A stretch of 64,000 nt of DNA, from positions 124,001-188,000 of the forward strand of contig NZ_VCEJ01000008.1 of NCBI RefSeq assembly GCF_005860805.1, given 5' to 3'. A model generated the notes under the pieces. It was given only the letters and a program-made list of their open reading frames with translations. It had not been told where the DNA came from and made no database searches. Every line of letters begins with the position of its first letter. Positions within the stretch are counted from its first letter, which is position 1. The translations under genes and the position numbers were made by a program. The stretch is from Dyadobacter luticola. Its GTDB lineage: Bacteria > Bacteroidota > Bacteroidia > Cytophagales > Spirosomataceae. Shown here one piece after another: positions 8,940 through 17,390 of the stretch.

Positions 8940-10466
8940 TTATTTGCCGTATAACTTCTTAGCAGCGGGCTCATATTTATCCCCAGCCGACCATTGCGGT
9001 GCAGTTTTCCGATCTGCGATCAATCTCGATGCGTAGCTGTAAGCCTGGCTGAATTTTAGCAGATAATCAAAATCAATCGTCTCCGGATTGTCGGTAGCCT
9101 GGTGATAGTTCTTCATCAAATCAGCACTGAACTCCTTAAAACCCGGCGTGAATTGCGGTGCCGGAATTCCTTCTTTGGCAAAATTGACATTGTCCGACCG
9201 GTCGAATAAACCTTGCTCAGGTGCAGGATCAGCGAAAACAGTCAAGCCAAATGCTTTGCAGGCTGTTTCTATTTCAGCACTTGCACCGGTTCTGTTCAAT
9301 CCCGTCACGGCAACCACACTTGTATCCGTGTAACCCGCACCATCCGAGTTCATATTAAAAATACATTTGTTCAGAGGCAGCAGCGGATGCGCCGCGTAAT
9401 ATTTGCTGCCCAGTAACCCCATTTCCTCGCCGGTCAGTGCGATAATCAGTACCGAACGTTTCGGCGGATTTTTACTCAAAGCCTCAGCCGCTGTCAGCAA
9501 TGCTACCACACCGATTGCATTATCGCGCGCACCATTAAAAATGCTGTCTTCTGGCGCGAAAGGCTGGCCGCCCTGTTTACCGACGCCAATGTGGTCATAA
9601 TGAGCAGTCAACAAAATGTATTCATCTTTCAAAGCCGGGTCACTGCCAGGAATCCATCCAACCACATTGTAGCTATTAATTAGCTGCGATTTTCGCCCAG
9701 GCGTCTTGAAATCCACTTCCTTCGCGCCACGCAATGCACGCGCGAACTTCGCCTCCTTACCATTTACCCAAGCGTGCGGGATAGCCGGCGCAGCGCCCTT
9801 ATCCACATCCGCAAGCGACATTTTTTCCTTATCAAAATTCCGGAGCACAATGTTCCAGGGAATCGGCGCATTAAAAAGCTCGATCACCGCAACAGCTCCT
9901 TTTTCCGCAGCGATTTTGCGTTTTTCATTCGAAGTAGCAATGATTTCAGCCGGTGTTTGCGTCTCAGTCGTACCACTTTCTACCAGCACAATTTTACCTT
10001 TTACATCAAGACCTTTATAATCGTCCCAACCTTTCGCCGCATTTTCAAGCCCAAAACTGGCATAAACGACAGGTGCTTTCAGGCTGGTTGGCCCGCCGCT
10101 CATCAAGATCCAATCCTGTCCGCTTTTCATAATCTCCGCATCTGCCGTAATCTCGCCCGGCCCCGCCGCTCCCATTTTCTCAAAAGGAACATTCTGAAAA
10201 TAGGAATTGGTATTTGGCCCGGTCCCGCCAGGCACCGTACCCAGCCCCAGCCTCCGGAACTGCTCCGCAATGTACCGCGCCGCCACCAGGTTCCCCTGCT
10301 CCCCAGTCCGCCGCCCCAGCAACTCATCCCCCGCCAAAAACCGCATATGCGCCTCCACCTCGGATTTTTTAGCTTGGAATTCGGGGAGATTTGGGGTTTT
10401 CTTTTGGGAGAAGGAGGGATGAATGTATAAGCTTAAAAAAAGTGCTAAAAAGGATATTTTTTTCAT
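8940..10466 (-). CDS. M28-family zinc aminopeptidase, exported
   Basis: The start is ATG 10466, since the in-frame codon six bases earlier is TTG. The 508-residue product has a signal peptide (MKKISFLALFLSLYIHPSFS). A protease-associated insert around residues 120-260 includes a VKGKIVLVESG segment. The catalytic domain is M28-type. Ligands for two zinc ions are visible: LLTAHYDHIG (His, Asp), FNGARDNAIG (Asp), LTGEEMGLLG (catalytic Glu plus Glu), MNSDGAG (Asp) and a late YHQATDN (His). It releases N-terminal residues from peptides in the periplasm, complementing the convergent DPP IV. The N-terminal coding stretch near 10200-10340 is unusually G-rich on the coding strand but keeps a sensible protein. 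Confidence 0.92.
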   Translation of the reverse strand: MKKISFLALFLSLYIHPSFSQKKTPNLPEFQAKKSEVEAHMRFLAGDELLGRRTGEQGNLVAARYIAEQFRRLGLGTVPGGTGPNTNSYFQNVPFEKMGAAGPGEITADAEIMKSGQDWILMSGGPTSLKAPVVYASFGLENAAKGWDDYKGLDVKGKIVLVESGTTETQTPAEIIATSNEKRKIAAEKGAVAVIELFNAPIPWNIVLRNFDKEKMSLADVDKGAAPAIPHAWVNGKEAKFARALRGAKEVDFKTPGRKSQLINSYNVVGWIPGSDPALKDEYILLTAHYDHIGVGKQGGQPFAPEDSIFNGARDNAIGVVALLTAAEALSKNPPKRSVLIIALTGEEMGLLGSKYYAAHPLLPLNKCIFNMNSDGAGYTDTSVVAVTGLNRTGASAEIETACKAFGLTVFADPAPEQGLFDRSDNVNFAKEGIPAPQFTPGFKEFSADLMKNYHQATDNPETIDFDYLLKFSQAYSYASRLIADRKTAPQWSAGDKYEPAAKKLYGK

Positions 10467-10606
10467 TTGCAAGCTGAGGTCGGTTTATTGAAATTGTTTT
10501 AAAAAACTTGATCTTGTAATAATTCTCAGGTATTTAATAATGTAGTTTGGATCCGTCTTCCGCCTGAAAATTTCGCGAGTTGTTAAATATAAAGTTAAAT
10601 AAATTA

Positions 10607-11695
10607 ATGGAACAACCTTTTGAGCTGTCCCTACTGCCTTTGTCCGTGGATGTGGAGACCAGGAAAGTGCTTCGGAAGGTGACGGAGGCGCATAAACATC
10701 TTGCCGAGCTGAAAGGGACTGTCCGTACAATTCCAAACGAGTCGATCCTGATTAATACCCTTGTTTTGCAAGAAGCGAAGGATAGTTCGGCTGTCGAAAA
10801 TATCATTACGACGCACGACGAAATTTTCAAAGCTGAATTACTAAGCGAGCATGTTCTGAGTTGGGAGACCAAGGAGGTTATCAATTACGCGCGTGCACTT
10901 CGAAAGGGTTTTGCCCTTGTGAAAGAAAGCGGGTTTCTGTCGTCTAATTACATTATTCAAATTCAGGAAGAGTTGGAAGCAAATAAGGCAGGCTTTCGGC
11001 GGGTGCCAGGCACTGTTTTGAAGAATGAAGCATCGGGTCAGGTTGTCTTTACGCCGCCGCAGAAACATGACGAAATTGTCCGGCTGATGTCCAATCTTGA
11101 AAAATACATGAATGAACACACACCCGAAGACCTGGATCCATTAGTTAAAATGGCGATCATTCACTATCAGTTTGAGAGCATTCATCCTTTTTACGACGGA
11201 AACGGCAGGACTGGCCGGATCATCAACATCCTTTATCTCACGATGATGGGTTTGCTCGACATCCCTATTTTGTATCTGAGCCGCTACATTATTCAGCACA
11301 AGCCGGACTATTATCGCCTTTTACAGGAAGTGAGAACAAAAGATAACTGGGAAGAGTGGATTTTGTTTATGCTCGTCGGGGTGAAAGAAACAGCGAGCGA
11401 TTCAATTTTGCTTATCGATAGCATCAGAAATCTGATGGATAATTTCAAACAGGAAATACGAACCCGTTTCCCGAAAATGTATAGCAAAGATTTACTGGAA
11501 ACACTTTTTAAGCATCCTTATACCAAAATCGAATTCCTCGAAAATGATCTTGGGATACATTATCAAACTGCAAGGACTTATCTGGAAAAATTGAGTCAAG
11601 CAGGGTTAGTGGAGAAGGTTCAGCTGGGAAAATCTAATTTTTATGTGAACCAGCATTTGTTCAGATTATTCGCCGAAGCGAAAAACAGGTCATAA
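10607..11695 (+). CDS. Fic/DOC-family AMPylator-like protein with C-terminal winged helix
   Basis: ATG 10607 is preferred to an upstream TTG. The 362-residue protein has the complete Fic motif HPFYDGNGRTGR (193-204), with catalytic His193. An N-terminal inhibitory helix motif S60-x3-E64-N65 classes it as a self-inhibited class II Fic protein. The last 75 residues look like a winged helix-turn-helix (IEFLENDLGIHYQTARTYLEKL), so it may also bind DNA. Fic enzymes transfer AMP or another nucleotide phosphate to hydroxyl groups of target proteins; the target here is unknown. The gene is divergent from the M28 peptidase. Its stop codon is embedded in a palindrome array that fills the gap to hemB. 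Confidence 0.92.
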   Translation: MEQPFELSLLPLSVDVETRKVLRKVTEAHKHLAELKGTVRTIPNESILINTLVLQEAKDSSAVENIITTHDEIFKAELLSEHVLSWETKEVINYARALRKGFALVKESGFLSSNYIIQIQEELEANKAGFRRVPGTVLKNEASGQVVFTPPQKHDEIVRLMSNLEKYMNEHTPEDLDPLVKMAIIHYQFESIHPFYDGNGRTGRIINILYLTMMGLLDIPILYLSRYIIQHKPDYYRLLQEVRTKDNWEEWILFMLVGVKETASDSILLIDSIRNLMDNFKQEIRTRFPKMYSKDLLETLFKHPYTKIEFLENDLGIHYQTARTYLEKLSQAGLVEKVQLGKSNFYVNQHLFRLFAEAKNRS

Positions 11696-11811
11696 CGTTT
11701 ATAAAAAACAGCACTTTTTTATAAACGTTATGAATGTCATTTATAAAAAAGTGGCATTTCTTATAAACGTTCTCAGCTTCGTTTATAAGAAATGCCACTT
11801 TTAATAGAATG
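11689..11811. repeat. Three 32-bp palindromic units at 42-bp period between fic and hemB
   Basis: Units start at 11696, 11738 and 11780, each 32 bases long and separated by 10 bases. The consensus is CGTTTATAA, an A-run, a six-base centre, a T-run and TTATAAACG. Unit 1 is a near-perfect palindrome, and its arms extend to 19 bp (11690-11708 with 11715-11733), covering the fic stop codon. Units 2 and 3 pair with each other over 23 bp (11747-11769 with 11780-11802). The right half of unit 3 is degenerate. The array may act as a bidirectional terminator for the convergent fic and hemB genes. The exact four-turn phasing also suggests protein binding. Confidence 0.85.
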
Positions 11812-11813
11812 TA

Positions 11814-12794
11814 TTACCCATTCAATATCACCGCCGCTTCCTTCGCGAAATACGTCAAAATACACTTCGCCCCAGCACGCCGGATACTCATCAGCACTTC
11901 CATCATGGCCCTATCGCCGTCGAGCCAGCCGTTTTGGGCGGCGGCTTTGATCATGGCGTATTCGCCGGAGACGTTGTAGGCTGCGATCGGGATGTCGAAG
12001 TTTTCGTCGAGCAGGCGAATGATGTCGAGGTAGGAAAGTGCGGGCTTCACCATCAGCATATCAGCGCCTTCTTCGAAATCCAGCTGCGCTTCCAGCAATG
12101 CTTCGCGCTTGTTGGCCGGGTTCATCTGGTAGGTCTTTTTGTCGCCGAATTTCGGAGCCGATTCCAGCGCATCGCGGAAGGGTCCGTAGAATGCGCTGGC
12201 GTATTTGGCGGAGTAAGACATAATGCTCACGTCCGTAAAACCATGTGAATCAAGATGTTTACGAATGTAACCAACCCGCCCGTCCATCATATCGCTCGGC
12301 CCGAGAATGTCGGCGCCGGCTTTGGCTTGTGCCAGCGACATATTACCCAGAATTTCCAGCGTCGCATCATTCACGATTTTGCCATTTTCAACCAAACCGT
12401 CGTGACCGTCAGAACTATACGGGTCCATCGCGACGTCGGTCATGATCACCAGCTCCGGAAATTTCTCTTTGATCGCCGTGATCGCTTTGAGATAGAATGT
12501 ATTCTCATGATAACTTTCGCTGGCAAGACGGTCCTTTTTCCCTTCGGGATAATTTGGAAAAAGATCGATGGCGCGTATGCCAAGATCCGTCACTTCTTTC
12601 AGTTCTTCCAAAAGATTATCCAGCGAAAACCGGTAGATACCTGGCATCGATTTGACCTCAACCTTTTGATTGAAACCTTCCTGAACGAACATTGGAAAGA
12701 TAAAATCGGAAACTTGTAGCGTAGTTTCCTGCACCAGCTCCCTGATTCCGGCTGATTTTCTATTGCGTCGGGGACGACGGGATAATTGGATCAT
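11814..12794 (-). CDS. hemB: Delta-aminolevulinic acid dehydratase (porphobilinogen synthase)
   Basis: This 326-residue enzyme condenses two 5-aminolevulinate molecules to porphobilinogen in heme synthesis. The two Schiff-base lysines are present: Lys197 in SYSAKYASAFYGP and Lys250 in MVKPALSYLD. The metal-site segment reads DVAMDPYSSDGHDG, with Asp120, Asp124 and Asp132 where zinc enzymes carry three cysteines. It therefore belongs to the zinc-independent, Mg-stimulated type, as in Pseudomonas. Full length, cytoplasmic. It is transcribed alone and convergent with fic, with the palindrome array in the 118-base gap. The window also carries a heme import operon, so the cell can both make and scavenge heme. 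Confidence 0.97.
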   Translation of the reverse strand: MIQLSRRPRRNRKSAGIRELVQETTLQVSDFIFPMFVQEGFNQKVEVKSMPGIYRFSLDNLLEELKEVTDLGIRAIDLFPNYPEGKKDRLASESYHENTFYLKAITAIKEKFPELVIMTDVAMDPYSSDGHDGLVENGKIVNDATLEILGNMSLAQAKAGADILGPSDMMDGRVGYIRKHLDSHGFTDVSIMSYSAKYASAFYGPFRDALESAPKFGDKKTYQMNPANKREALLEAQLDFEEGADMLMVKPALSYLDIIRLLDENFDIPIAAYNVSGEYAMIKAAAQNGWLDGDRAMMEVLMSIRRAGAKCILTYFAKEAAVILNG

Positions 12795-12896
12795 GATAGG
12801 TTTTAGGCGATCAGCATTACACTGTCGGTGTTTTTGATTGCGACATTAAAAGCGTCTTGAAAGAAAACCAACCATAGAAAACGGAAGTTCCGGTTT

Positions 12897-13595
12897 TTAG
12901 CCAACCAGCAACTTGAAACCTTCGCCGTGCAGGTTCATAATCTGAATAGAAGGATCTTCGCGCAGATATTTACGCAATTTGGTAATGTACACATCCATGC
13001 TGCGCGCATTGAAGTAAGAATCGTCGCCCCAGATGGTTTTGAGGGCGAAACTGCGGCTGATAGGCTGGTTGAGATTTTGGCAAAACAATTTTAAAAGCTC
13101 TGATTCCTTGCTGGTCAGCCTGGCCGATTTTTCGTTTGCCGTGAGCTGCTGGTGGCTGTAATCAAAAACATACTGCCCGATCTGATAAACTTTCGCCTCC
13201 TCGGCAGCGTCAGGCTGTTTTTTATAGCGACGAAGGATCGCTTCAATGCGAAGTAAAAGCTCTTCCCGGTCAAAAGGTTTGGTCACATAATCGTCCGCGC
13301 CTACCCTGAAACCCTGCATCGTATCTTCCTTCATCGATTTCGCAGTAAGGAAAATGATGGGTACGTCGCGCCCGGTCATCCGCACTTCTTTTGCCAGCGA
13401 AAACCCGTCTTTTTTTGGCATCATCACATCGAAAATGCACAGGTCGTATTCTTTATCGACAAAACTCTGCCATCCTTTTTGCCCGTCGGTCGCCAAGTCC
13501 GTCGGGAAACCCTTGTCTATCAGATATTCCTGTAAAAGAGAACCCAAATTCGCGTCGTCCTCGACCAGTAAAAGATTAGGCATGGGCAGTGGCAT
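12897..13595 (-). CDS. OmpR/PhoB-family response regulator
   Basis: The 232-residue protein has a receiver domain (residues about 5-120). Its acidic pocket is in LLLVEDDAN, the phospho-acceptor is Asp56 in CIFDVMMPKKDG, and the conserved Lys lies in YVTKPF. A winged-helix DNA-binding domain follows, with LTSKESELLKLF and the recognition region RSMDVYITKLRKYL. No histidine kinase gene is adjacent, so it is an orphan in this window. Its overall form resembles the RprY group of Bacteroides. Two ATG codons are possible, at 13595 and 13583; the second gives a more usual MPNLLLVEDD start. Target genes unknown. Confidence 0.92.
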   Translation of the reverse strand: MPLPMPNLLLVEDDANLGSLLQEYLIDKGFPTDLATDGQKGWQSFVDKEYDLCIFDVMMPKKDGFSLAKEVRMTGRDVPIIFLTAKSMKEDTMQGFRVGADDYVTKPFDREELLLRIEAILRRYKKQPDAAEEAKVYQIGQYVFDYSHQQLTANEKSARLTSKESELLKLFCQNLNQPISRSFALKTIWGDDSYFNARSMDVYITKLRKYLREDPSIQIMNLHGEGFKLLVG

Positions 13596-13750
13596 TAGTT
13601 AGGTTGCAAGATAGTAAATCGCGATCGGGGAGTAAGGAAACGGCTGTTTTTACTTCTCTCAGAAATCGGCGGATTACTTTTTTAATTGATGATTAAGTGC
13701 CTAAAACTAACGATCTTTCGAGTGTTGGAAACCTTCTTAGCTCATAAAAA

Positions 13751-14770
13751 ATGTTAAAATTCCTTCTCTGGACGGTGGGATTGATCGTCCTTCTTACAAT
13801 CGTCTATTTTGTTGGCCCCAAAGTTCCCGAAGCGCGCCTGACGCCGGTTTTACCCACAATAACTACCGACCTTGCCAAACTGGACGACGAGATACGCAAG
13901 ACTGAGCTCGCGACTCCCAAGTTGAAGCCTGACAATGAGGCGCGTATCATTTGGGCAGATTCAGGCAAAAAAGAAAAGACTACGTATAGTGTTGTTTACA
14001 TTCATGGTTTCGGCGCAAGCTGGGCCGAAGGTGACCCGGTGAATGTGGACCTTGCAAAAAGATACGGCGCTAACTTATACCTGGCACGTTTGCACGACGC
14101 CGGTATCGCCGATACCAATGCATTTGACGATCTGACCCCCGCCAATTTCCTCGCTGGCGCAAAACGCGCACTGGCGATCGGGAAAGTTTTAGGAGATAGC
14201 GTGATCCTGATCGGCACTTCTGCGGGCGGGTTACTTTCATCTTATCTGGCTGCAAACCATCCCGAGATCAAAGGTTTAATCCTGTATTCACCTTGCTTTG
14301 CTGTGGCAAACCCTTCATTGAAACTCATAACCCACCCCTGGGGAAAGCAAATCCTGCATAATGTGATGGGTGAGCATAATATGGGAAAAGATGATGATGC
14401 GGAAAAGGCGAATTACTGGTTGCAGGGTTATCATACCAATGGTTTGCTGACATTGCAGCAAATGATGGATGCAATCGTAAAACCAGCGACATTCCAGCAA
14501 ATCAAAATGCCGGTTTTTGTGGGTTATTATTATAAAAATGAAAAAGAGCAGGACCCGGTGGTCTCTGTGGAGGCGATCAGGAAAATGTTTAAAGAGCTCG
14601 GCACGCCGGCTGATATGAAAGTGGAGAAAGCATTTCCGGAAGCTGGCGACCACGTGATCGCTTCACGGCTGCGGTCCAAAGATGTGAAAAGCGTATATGA
14701 GGCAACGGACGCATTCTTCCAGGAAAAGCTGCACATGAAGCCGGTCGAAGCAGCGGTAATGCAGCCTTGA
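13751..14770 (+). CDS. Membrane-anchored alpha/beta hydrolase
   Basis: The 339-residue protein starts with an uncleaved-looking hydrophobic segment (FLLWTVGLIVLLTIVYFVGP), so it is probably anchored with its catalytic part outside. The fold shows YIHGFGAS (oxyanion loop), the nucleophile elbow GTSAGG with Ser157, and a late AGDHVIA that supplies the histidine. The Asp is likely in the KEQDPVVS region. This pattern matches serine esterases and monoacylglycerol-lipase-like hydrolases. The substrate cannot be named. It lies upstream of fabI with 104 bases between, enough for a separate promoter. Confidence 0.82.
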   Translation: MLKFLLWTVGLIVLLTIVYFVGPKVPEARLTPVLPTITTDLAKLDDEIRKTELATPKLKPDNEARIIWADSGKKEKTTYSVVYIHGFGASWAEGDPVNVDLAKRYGANLYLARLHDAGIADTNAFDDLTPANFLAGAKRALAIGKVLGDSVILIGTSAGGLLSSYLAANHPEIKGLILYSPCFAVANPSLKLITHPWGKQILHNVMGEHNMGKDDDAEKANYWLQGYHTNGLLTLQQMMDAIVKPATFQQIKMPVFVGYYYKNEKEQDPVVSVEAIRKMFKELGTPADMKVEKAFPEAGDHVIASRLRSKDVKSVYEATDAFFQEKLHMKPVEAAVMQP

Positions 14771-14874
14771 AAACAATATTGGAAGCAATAAGAATCTGGT
14801 TTTAGCGGCTAAAATTGTTTTACTTTGCCGCCCTAAAAGGATATATCCTAATTAATTAACAATAGAACAGGAAC

Positions 14875-15699
14875 ATGGCTTACGGTTTATTAAAAGGAAA
14901 GAGAGGAATCATTTCAGGTGCATTGGACGAAAATTCCATTGCCTGGAAAGTTGCACTGAAAGCGAAAGAAGAAGGTGCCATTTTTACATTGACCAATGCG
15001 CCGATCGCGATGCGGATGGGTGCAATTAATGATCTCGCCAAACAATGCGACGCCCAGATCATTCCCGCTGATGCCACTTCTGTTGAGGATATCGAAAATC
15101 TTTTTAGCAAATCCGTTGAAATCCTGGGCGGAAAAATCGATTTCGTGCTGCATTCCATCGGAATGTCTTTGAATGTAAGAAAAGGCAAAGAATACGGTGA
15201 CCTGAACTACGACTGGTTCCAAAAAGGCATCGACATTTCTGCAATTTCGCTGCATAAATTTTTGCAGGTAGCCGAAAAACAGGATGCATTGAGTGAGTGG
15301 GGATCGGTTGTGGCATTATCCTACATTGCGGCCCAGCGCACCTACTCTTTTTACAGCGACATGGCCGAGGCCAAAGCTTTGCTCGAAAGCATTGCTCGCA
15401 GTTACGGTTATCGCTACGGAAAAGCCAAAAATGTGCGTGTAAATACCATTTCGCAGTCTCCTACCAAAACCAAAGCCGGTTCTGGAATTGAAGGGTTTGA
15501 TGCATTTTATGAATTTGCAGAGAAAATGAGCCCGCTGGGCAATGCTACTGCCGATGATTGCGCCAACTACGCCATCACATTATTCTCCGATCTGACGCGT
15601 TTTGTGACCATGCAAAATTTGTATCACGACGGCGGATATTCATCAACAGGTATTTCCGAAGATCTCGTCGAGCTGATCCAGAACCAGCATAAAGCGTAA
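14875..15699 (+). CDS. fabI: Enoyl-[acyl-carrier-protein] reductase, NADH-type
   Basis: This 274-residue short-chain reductase catalyses the last step of each fatty-acid elongation cycle. The divergent N-terminal NAD motif ISGALDENSIAW matches FabI rather than classical SDR enzymes. The active site shows SYIAAQ followed by Tyr-x6-Lys in YSDMAEAK. A typical FabI tail follows, with TRFVTMQNLYHDGGYSSTGI. Cytoplasmic; full length. The ribosome-binding region AACAGGAACATG is clear, and a strong terminator follows the stop, so it is likely monocistronic. Confidence 0.97.
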   Translation: MAYGLLKGKRGIISGALDENSIAWKVALKAKEEGAIFTLTNAPIAMRMGAINDLAKQCDAQIIPADATSVEDIENLFSKSVEILGGKIDFVLHSIGMSLNVRKGKEYGDLNYDWFQKGIDISAISLHKFLQVAEKQDALSEWGSVVALSYIAAQRTYSFYSDMAEAKALLESIARSYGYRYGKAKNVRVNTISQSPTKTKAGSGIEGFDAFYEFAEKMSPLGNATADDCANYAITLFSDLTRFVTMQNLYHDGGYSSTGISEDLVELIQNQHKA

Positions 15700-15725
15700 C
15701 ATTGCTGAGCTACATATCAAATATT

Positions 15726-15767
15726 AAAACCCTTCAAGGCACACGTTTTGAAGGGTTTTCTTTTTTT
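15726..15767 (+). terminator. Intrinsic terminator after fabI
   Basis: AAAACCCTTCAA (15726-15737) pairs with TTGAAGGGTTTT (15748-15759) and is followed by CTTTTTTT. Confidence 0.92.
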
Positions 15768-15850
15768 GTTAAAATATTTGTCCGGAGCGCCCGTTTGGCG
15801 TTGTGTGCTATCTGTGAACCAGCTAGTTTTAGCCAAAATAAAATAGACCT

Positions 15851-16663
15851 ATGAAGCCTCAATCAAGTAACCCCTTTTTCAAAAAGTATCACTCCCCAGC
15901 CAAGTTTTTGTTTGCTTCGATGACCGCATTATTCCTCTTTTCATGCGGAAAAGAAAAAGAGGCGACGCAGGCAGCCCCTGACGCGCCGGTTTATTCGCTT
16001 ATTTTTTTAGATAAAACCCAAAGCGTGCACGTCGATAAGAACTACGTGAACGAAAAATACCGCCAGGCGCTGACCGACATCATTGAGAAAAATATGAAAA
16101 ACAAGGGCGACAAGCTGGAAGTATATTTTATCCACGAAAACACCTCCAAAGCAAGAGCATTGTCGCTGACAGTCCGGAGTGAAAGAGATGATATGTCCGC
16201 CGCCAATGCAACCGACCGGGAAGGCATTGAGACTGCATTTCAATTGTCACTTCAAAAAGAAAAGGGGATATATCTACGTCAATTATTGGCAAAACTGAAC
16301 CAACAGAATACGGGATCGTCCAATCAATCCACCGACATCTGGGCAAGTTTACCTGTGATTGCCAAAGCCGGCGAAAGTGGTTCGGATGTGAAAGTGTATT
16401 ATTTCAGTGATATGGTCGAAAGTGTAAAAGGCGCAGACAGAAGGGATTTCCACGTAAAACCGCCAAAGGACGATTCTGAGGCAGAATCAGATGCAAAAAC
16501 GGATTCAAAAAAACTGGAACAATACGCAATTGGCTCTCCACAGGTAACAATTGTTTCACCTTTCGAACCGACTGCTTCAACCAAAGAAAACAATCCGCAC
16601 GTAACACATTACTGGCAGACGCTTTTTCAGGAATTGGGGGGAGTAAGTATAGAGGAACTTTGA
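15851..16663 (+). CDS. Lipoprotein with von Willebrand A-like fold
   Basis: The 270-residue protein has a long N-terminus leading to a lipobox, ALFLFSC (Cys32), so it is an envelope lipoprotein. The mature part starts with a hydrophobic strand and the metal-site-like motif LDKTQS (Asp54-x-Thr-x-Ser58), resembling the MIDAS DxSxS of vWA domains. A later TDIWASL and a VYYFSDM strand fit the same Rossmann-like order. A Ser/Asp/Lys-rich linker lies near residues 205-225. I recognise no named family. A metal-dependent adhesion role is possible but is inference. Monocistronic, followed tail to tail by the Uma2 gene after only ten bases. Confidence 0.7.
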   Translation: MKPQSSNPFFKKYHSPAKFLFASMTALFLFSCGKEKEATQAAPDAPVYSLIFLDKTQSVHVDKNYVNEKYRQALTDIIEKNMKNKGDKLEVYFIHENTSKARALSLTVRSERDDMSAANATDREGIETAFQLSLQKEKGIYLRQLLAKLNQQNTGSSNQSTDIWASLPVIAKAGESGSDVKVYYFSDMVESVKGADRRDFHVKPPKDDSEAESDAKTDSKKLEQYAIGSPQVTIVSPFEPTASTKENNPHVTHYWQTLFQELGGVSIEEL

Positions 16664-16673
16664 GTAGGGGAAT

Positions 16674-17321
16674 CTAGAAGCCTTGAAGGGCTTTTAGATT
16701 TTCATTTTCATTAAAAATTGCCGCGACAGGGATTTCGAAGCCTTCGACGACGAAGCTTTTAATGTCGCCTCTGGATGACTTGAAAACGAGTTGATACTCT
16801 TCTCCTTCAAGATAATACTGCTCAATAGTTTGATTTTCAGCATCAATAATCCAGTATTCCGGAATTCCATGCGACTGATAATCCTGAAATTTCACGCCAC
16901 GGTCGCGCTTCGCGGTAGAATCTGATAAAACTTCAATCACCAGGTCCGGAGCGGGAAATAATGTTTGATTATCGGATAACTGCTCCGCCTTCTCCTTTCC
17001 AAAAAAGCAGATATCCGGCTCGTAATCATTTCTCGAAAGCGTGATCATGATTTTTTCGATACCTACAAAACCTAAATCGTGCTTGGTCACGTAAATGTTC
17101 AGCAGTTGTGCTAGGAGTAGCGAGACCTTGTTGTGCTTTTTCTTCACCGGAGAGTGCACGATGATTTCACCATTAATAAACTCAACCTTCTCCTGCTCCG
17201 TAATATCATTGTAGAATTGTATTCTACGCTCGCGCTCCTTATCCAGCACAGCCTGGACTTCCTGCATCAATAAATATGCATCCGGTTCGTCAAGAATGGT
17301 GGAAAGAATACGCCTGCTCAT
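16674..17321 (-). CDS. Uma2-family (DUF820) putative endonuclease-like protein
   Basis: ATG 17321 is chosen, since an in-frame TTG at 17381 would add 20 hydrophobic residues. The 215-residue protein has the Uma2/DUF820 PD-(D/E)XK pattern: VEFINGEIIVHSPVKKKHN, then YEPDICFF, PAPDLVIEVLSDST and a conserved Lys-Asp-Tyr segment FQDYQSHGIPEYWIID. The acidic residues of PDICFF and IEVLS are the probable metal ligands. The family is very abundant in cyanobacteria and Bacteroidota, and its biological role is not established. It lies just downstream of the comM-type gene on the same strand, with 69 bases between. Confidence 0.87.
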   Translation of the reverse strand: MSRRILSTILDEPDAYLLMQEVQAVLDKERERRIQFYNDITEQEKVEFINGEIIVHSPVKKKHNKVSLLLAQLLNIYVTKHDLGFVGIEKIMITLSRNDYEPDICFFGKEKAEQLSDNQTLFPAPDLVIEVLSDSTAKRDRGVKFQDYQSHGIPEYWIIDAENQTIEQYYLEGEEYQLVFKSSRGDIKSFVVEGFEIPVAAIFNENENLKALQGF

Positions 17322-17390
17322 CTCTTTTTTTACAAGTTGTGTTTCCAAATTTAAAAAACTTAAGGTTAAAAAATAATACAAAAAGGCTGG

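Noticed and set aside
10200..10345. C-rich plus-strand stretch that might be a foreign insert or structural element.
   Set aside because: The minus-strand reading frame of the M28 peptidase runs through it without a break and gives a normal signal-to-domain junction.
9774..10430. A 218-residue open frame on the plus strand, rich in Arg, His and Pro.
   Set aside because: It mirrors the N-terminal half of the M28 peptidase gene. The composition follows from the G-rich coding strand, and no start signal or domain is visible.
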